A stretch of 64,000 nt of DNA from Defluviicoccus sp. (GTDB taxonomy: Bacteria > Pseudomonadota > Alphaproteobacteria > MPNO01): assembly GCA_028821395.1 (NCBI GenBank), contig JAPPGP010000126.1, forward strand, positions 1 through 64,000, read 5' to 3'. Position numbers and translations under genes: made by a program. Below, piece by piece: positions 62,406 to 64,000 of this stretch (positions are counted from its first letter, which is position 1; each line of letters starts with the position of its first letter). Under the pieces are notes generated by a model. It was not told where the DNA came from and searched no databases. It saw nothing but the letters and a program-made list of their open reading frames with translations.

Positions 62406-63249
62406 GCGCCTCGCGCTGGCTCTCGCGCTTTCACTCGCCGCCTCGCCGGCGGCGGCCGACCGGCCGCTCACCGTCGCCTTCGTGCCGCAGGAGAACCCGG
62501 AGAAGCTGCTCGGAGACGTGCGCGCCATCGGCGCCTATCTGGAGGCCGCGACGGGACGGCGGATCGAGACGCGCCTCACCGTCGACCACGCGGCGGCGGT
62601 CGAGAGCCTCGGCGCCGGGCACGCGGACATCGCCTTCATGGGCGCGCTCCCCTATGTGATGGCGCGCGCGCGCATCGGCGCCCAGGCGCTGCTGTCCGAG
62701 GTCTATCGCGGAAAGCCGAGCTACCGGGGCGCGGTGTTCGTGCGCCGGGACGGCGGAATCGCGCGGCTGGAAGAGCTCAGGGGCAAATCCATCGCCTTCG
62801 CCGACCCGATCTCGGAATCGGGCTTCCTCTATCCGCTCGACCTGTTCGTCGAGGCGGGGCTGCTGGCCGCGCGCGACGATCCCAGGGCGTTCTTCGGCGC
62901 GGTCTATTTCGCCGGCGGCTACCAGCAGGCGATCCAAGCGGTGGCCAACGGGCTGGTCGACGCCGCCGGGGTGAGCATCTACGCGGCGCTGCTGCTCGAT
63001 GCCGGCCAGCGCGGCGCGGTTACCGCCATCGCCCGGACGCCGCCGATCCCGTCCCATGTCGTGGTCGCCCGGGACGGGCTGGAGCCCGGCCTCCGAACCG
63101 CCTTTGTGGAGGCGATGCTGGGGCTCAACGCGCCCGCAAGGCGGCATCTGCTGAAACATGTCTACGCGCCGGACGGCTATGTCAGGCCGGACCACGCGGC
63201 CTATGACCGGGTCGCCGCAATGGCGCGCAAATACGGGCTGATCCGGTGA
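62386..63249 (+). CDS. PhnD-type phosphate/phosphite/phosphonate-class ABC binding protein
   Basis: 287 residues from the ATG at 62386, with GGAGG 7 nt before it; it overlaps the di-haem gene by 20 nt. Signal peptide LALALALSLAASPAAA, then FVPQENPEKLLGDVRAIGAYLEAATG, ADIAFMGALPYVMAR and LRGKSIAFADPISESGFLYP, the PhnD-like core. Family members bind phosphonates, phosphite and other oxyanions including putative selenate, so the ligand is open. The coupled ATPase gene follows with a GTGA overlap. Confidence 0.9.
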   Translation: MRPSSTRRLALALALSLAASPAAADRPLTVAFVPQENPEKLLGDVRAIGAYLEAATGRRIETRLTVDHAAAVESLGAGHADIAFMGALPYVMARARIGAQALLSEVYRGKPSYRGAVFVRRDGGIARLEELRGKSIAFADPISESGFLYPLDLFVEAGLLAARDDPRAFFGAVYFAGGYQQAIQAVANGLVDAAGVSIYAALLLDAGQRGAVTAIARTPPIPSHVVVARDGLEPGLRTAFVEAMLGLNAPARRHLLKHVYAPDGYVRPDHAAYDRVAAMARKYGLIR

Positions 63250-64000
63250 GCGGGGACGCGCTTCGCATATCCGGTCTCAGGGTCCGCTACGCTGCGAATG
63301 CGGAGGTCGCGCTGGCGATCGACGCGCTTGCCATCGCCGGTGGCGAACGCGTCGCGGTGATCGGGCCGAGCGGCTCGGGCAAGACCACGCTGTTGCGCGC
63401 GGTTCACGGGCTGGTCGCGCCGGAAGCGGGCATGGTTGCGCTGGACGGCGTGGCCGCGGACTCCATGGCGGCGCGCAGCCGCGCGTTCCGGCGGCGGCAT
63501 GCGGCGGTGTTCCAGGAGTTCCAGCTCGTCGAGCGCGCGTCTGTCCTCGGCAACGTGCTGTGCGGCCGGCTGGGCCACGCGGCGGTGCTGCCGAGCCTGC
63601 TCGGCCTGTTCGGCACCGCCGACCGGGAGGCGGCGCTGGCGGCGATCGAGGCGACCGGCCTCGCCGAGTACCTGCACCGCCGCGTCGACACGCTGTCCGG
63701 CGGGCAGCGCCAGCGCGTCGCGGTTGCCCGCGCGCTCGCCCAGGCGCCGTCGCTGATCACCGCCGACGAGCCGGTCAGCAATCTCGACCCCGTCATCGCC
63801 GACGACATATTGCGCGCGCTCATGGGCTCGGCGCGCGAGAACGCGATCACCGTGCTCGCCGCGGTGCATCACCCGGCGCTCGCGACCGCGCATGCCGACC
63901 GGGTGATCGGGCTCGCCGGAGGCGAGATCGTCCATGACAGCGCAGACGGCGCGCCGCTCGACGCATCGGCGCTCAGGCGGATCTACGGCCGCAGCGTGGC
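63246..64000 (+). CDS. PhnC-type ABC transporter ATPase (runs off the window)
   Basis: About 251 residues visible, GTG start in a GTGA overlap. The track misses this frame because it has no stop before the end. Walker A is VIGPSGSGKTTLLRA, the Q-loop region is VFQEFQLVERASV, the signature is LSGGQRQRVAVARA and Walker B is LITADEPVSNLDP. PhnC enzymes are about 260-280 residues, so only the last few residues are likely missing. A permease gene is expected just downstream. It energises import with the PhnD-like protein. Confidence 0.9.
   Translation, partial: MSGDALRISGLRVRYAANAEVALAIDALAIAGGERVAVIGPSGSGKTTLLRAVHGLVAPEAGMVALDGVAADSMAARSRAFRRRHAAVFQEFQLVERASVLGNVLCGRLGHAAVLPSLLGLFGTADREAALAAIEATGLAEYLHRRVDTLSGGQRQRVAVARALAQAPSLITADEPVSNLDPVIADDILRALMGSARENAITVLAAVHHPALATAHADRVIGLAGGEIVHDSADGAPLDASALRRIYGRSV

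Noticed and set aside
59970-62528. 852-residue minus-strand ORF
   Set aside because: Only its last 156 residues (the MntR-like protein) are real; the rest is antisense to the di-haem gene.
1-64000. CRISPR arrays, insertion sequences, prophage or integrative element boundaries
   Set aside because: No regularly spaced repeats, transposase or integrase genes, terminal repeats or tRNA attachment sites were found.

Overview
High-GC (roughly 70% by eye) bacterial chromosome segment, most likely from an alphaproteobacterium. The evidence is a complete alphaproteobacterial-style ccmABCDEFGHI cluster, a divergent lrp/trxB pair, speDE, a class Ia nrdAB, an MntR-type regulator and a TAXI-type TRAP system. 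Genes are packed tightly, often with 4-nt stop/start overlaps. I see no prophage, insertion sequence, CRISPR array, rRNA or tRNA.

Layout. (1) 1-8.1 kb, plus strand: the end of a molybdenum hydroxylase (CoxL fused to CoxG, then CoxM and CoxS), a fold-type II PLP enzyme, a two-subunit CoA-transferase, a luciferase-like flavin oxidoreductase and an amidase. (2) 8.1-16.5 kb, minus strand: a fused TRAP permease, two tandem TAXI binding proteins and a fused HyuA-HyuB hydantoinase/oxoprolinase. (3) 16.6-19.6 kb, plus strand: a Rieske dioxygenase alpha/beta pair, then an AhpD-like gene with an in-frame TGA exactly where the second catalytic cysteine belongs, followed by a SECIS-like hairpin; I read it as a selenoprotein. 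(4) 19.6-23.2 kb: an Lrp-family regulator, thioredoxin reductase, a structured RNA of about 170 nt with a strong terminator, an alcohol dehydrogenase and a small unknown gene. (5) 23.2-42.6 kb, minus strand: Rieske oxygenase, cysteine hydrolase, HyuA, HyuB, CoxM, CoxS, CoxL, creatininase-like protein, the nine ccm genes and an FAD monooxygenase. (6) 42.6-46 kb: palindromic repeats, an orphan HicB-like antitoxin, a quinone-oxidoreductase-like MDR protein and an acyl-CoA synthetase. (7) 45.9-57.3 kb, minus strand: speE, speD, an acyl-CoA dehydrogenase with a GlcD-type oxidase, tsaC, cysQ, an SDR, higA with a higB remnant, a VOC protein, nrdB and nrdA, with two NrdR boxes upstream. (8) 57.6-64 kb: a lone CoxL-like subunit coupled to an MntR-like regulator, divergent from a di-haem peroxidase-like protein and a PhnD/PhnC-type ABC transporter that runs off the window.

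How the genes may work together. Three molybdenum hydroxylases, two hydantoinase/oxoprolinase systems, an amidase, a creatininase relative, a cysteine hydrolase, three oxygenases, a CoA-transferase and a TAXI-TRAP importer suggest uptake and oxidative breakdown of organic acids, N-heterocycles or lactams; the substrates cannot be read from the sequence. Housekeeping blocks (ccm, speDE, tsaC/cysQ, nrdAB) are interspersed. The strongest unusual signal is the CVYU AhpD-like selenoprotein. Next come two genes whose only plausible start is a CTG overlapping the upstream TGA, the 6S-like RNA, and the MntR-linked di-haem/PhnD operon.
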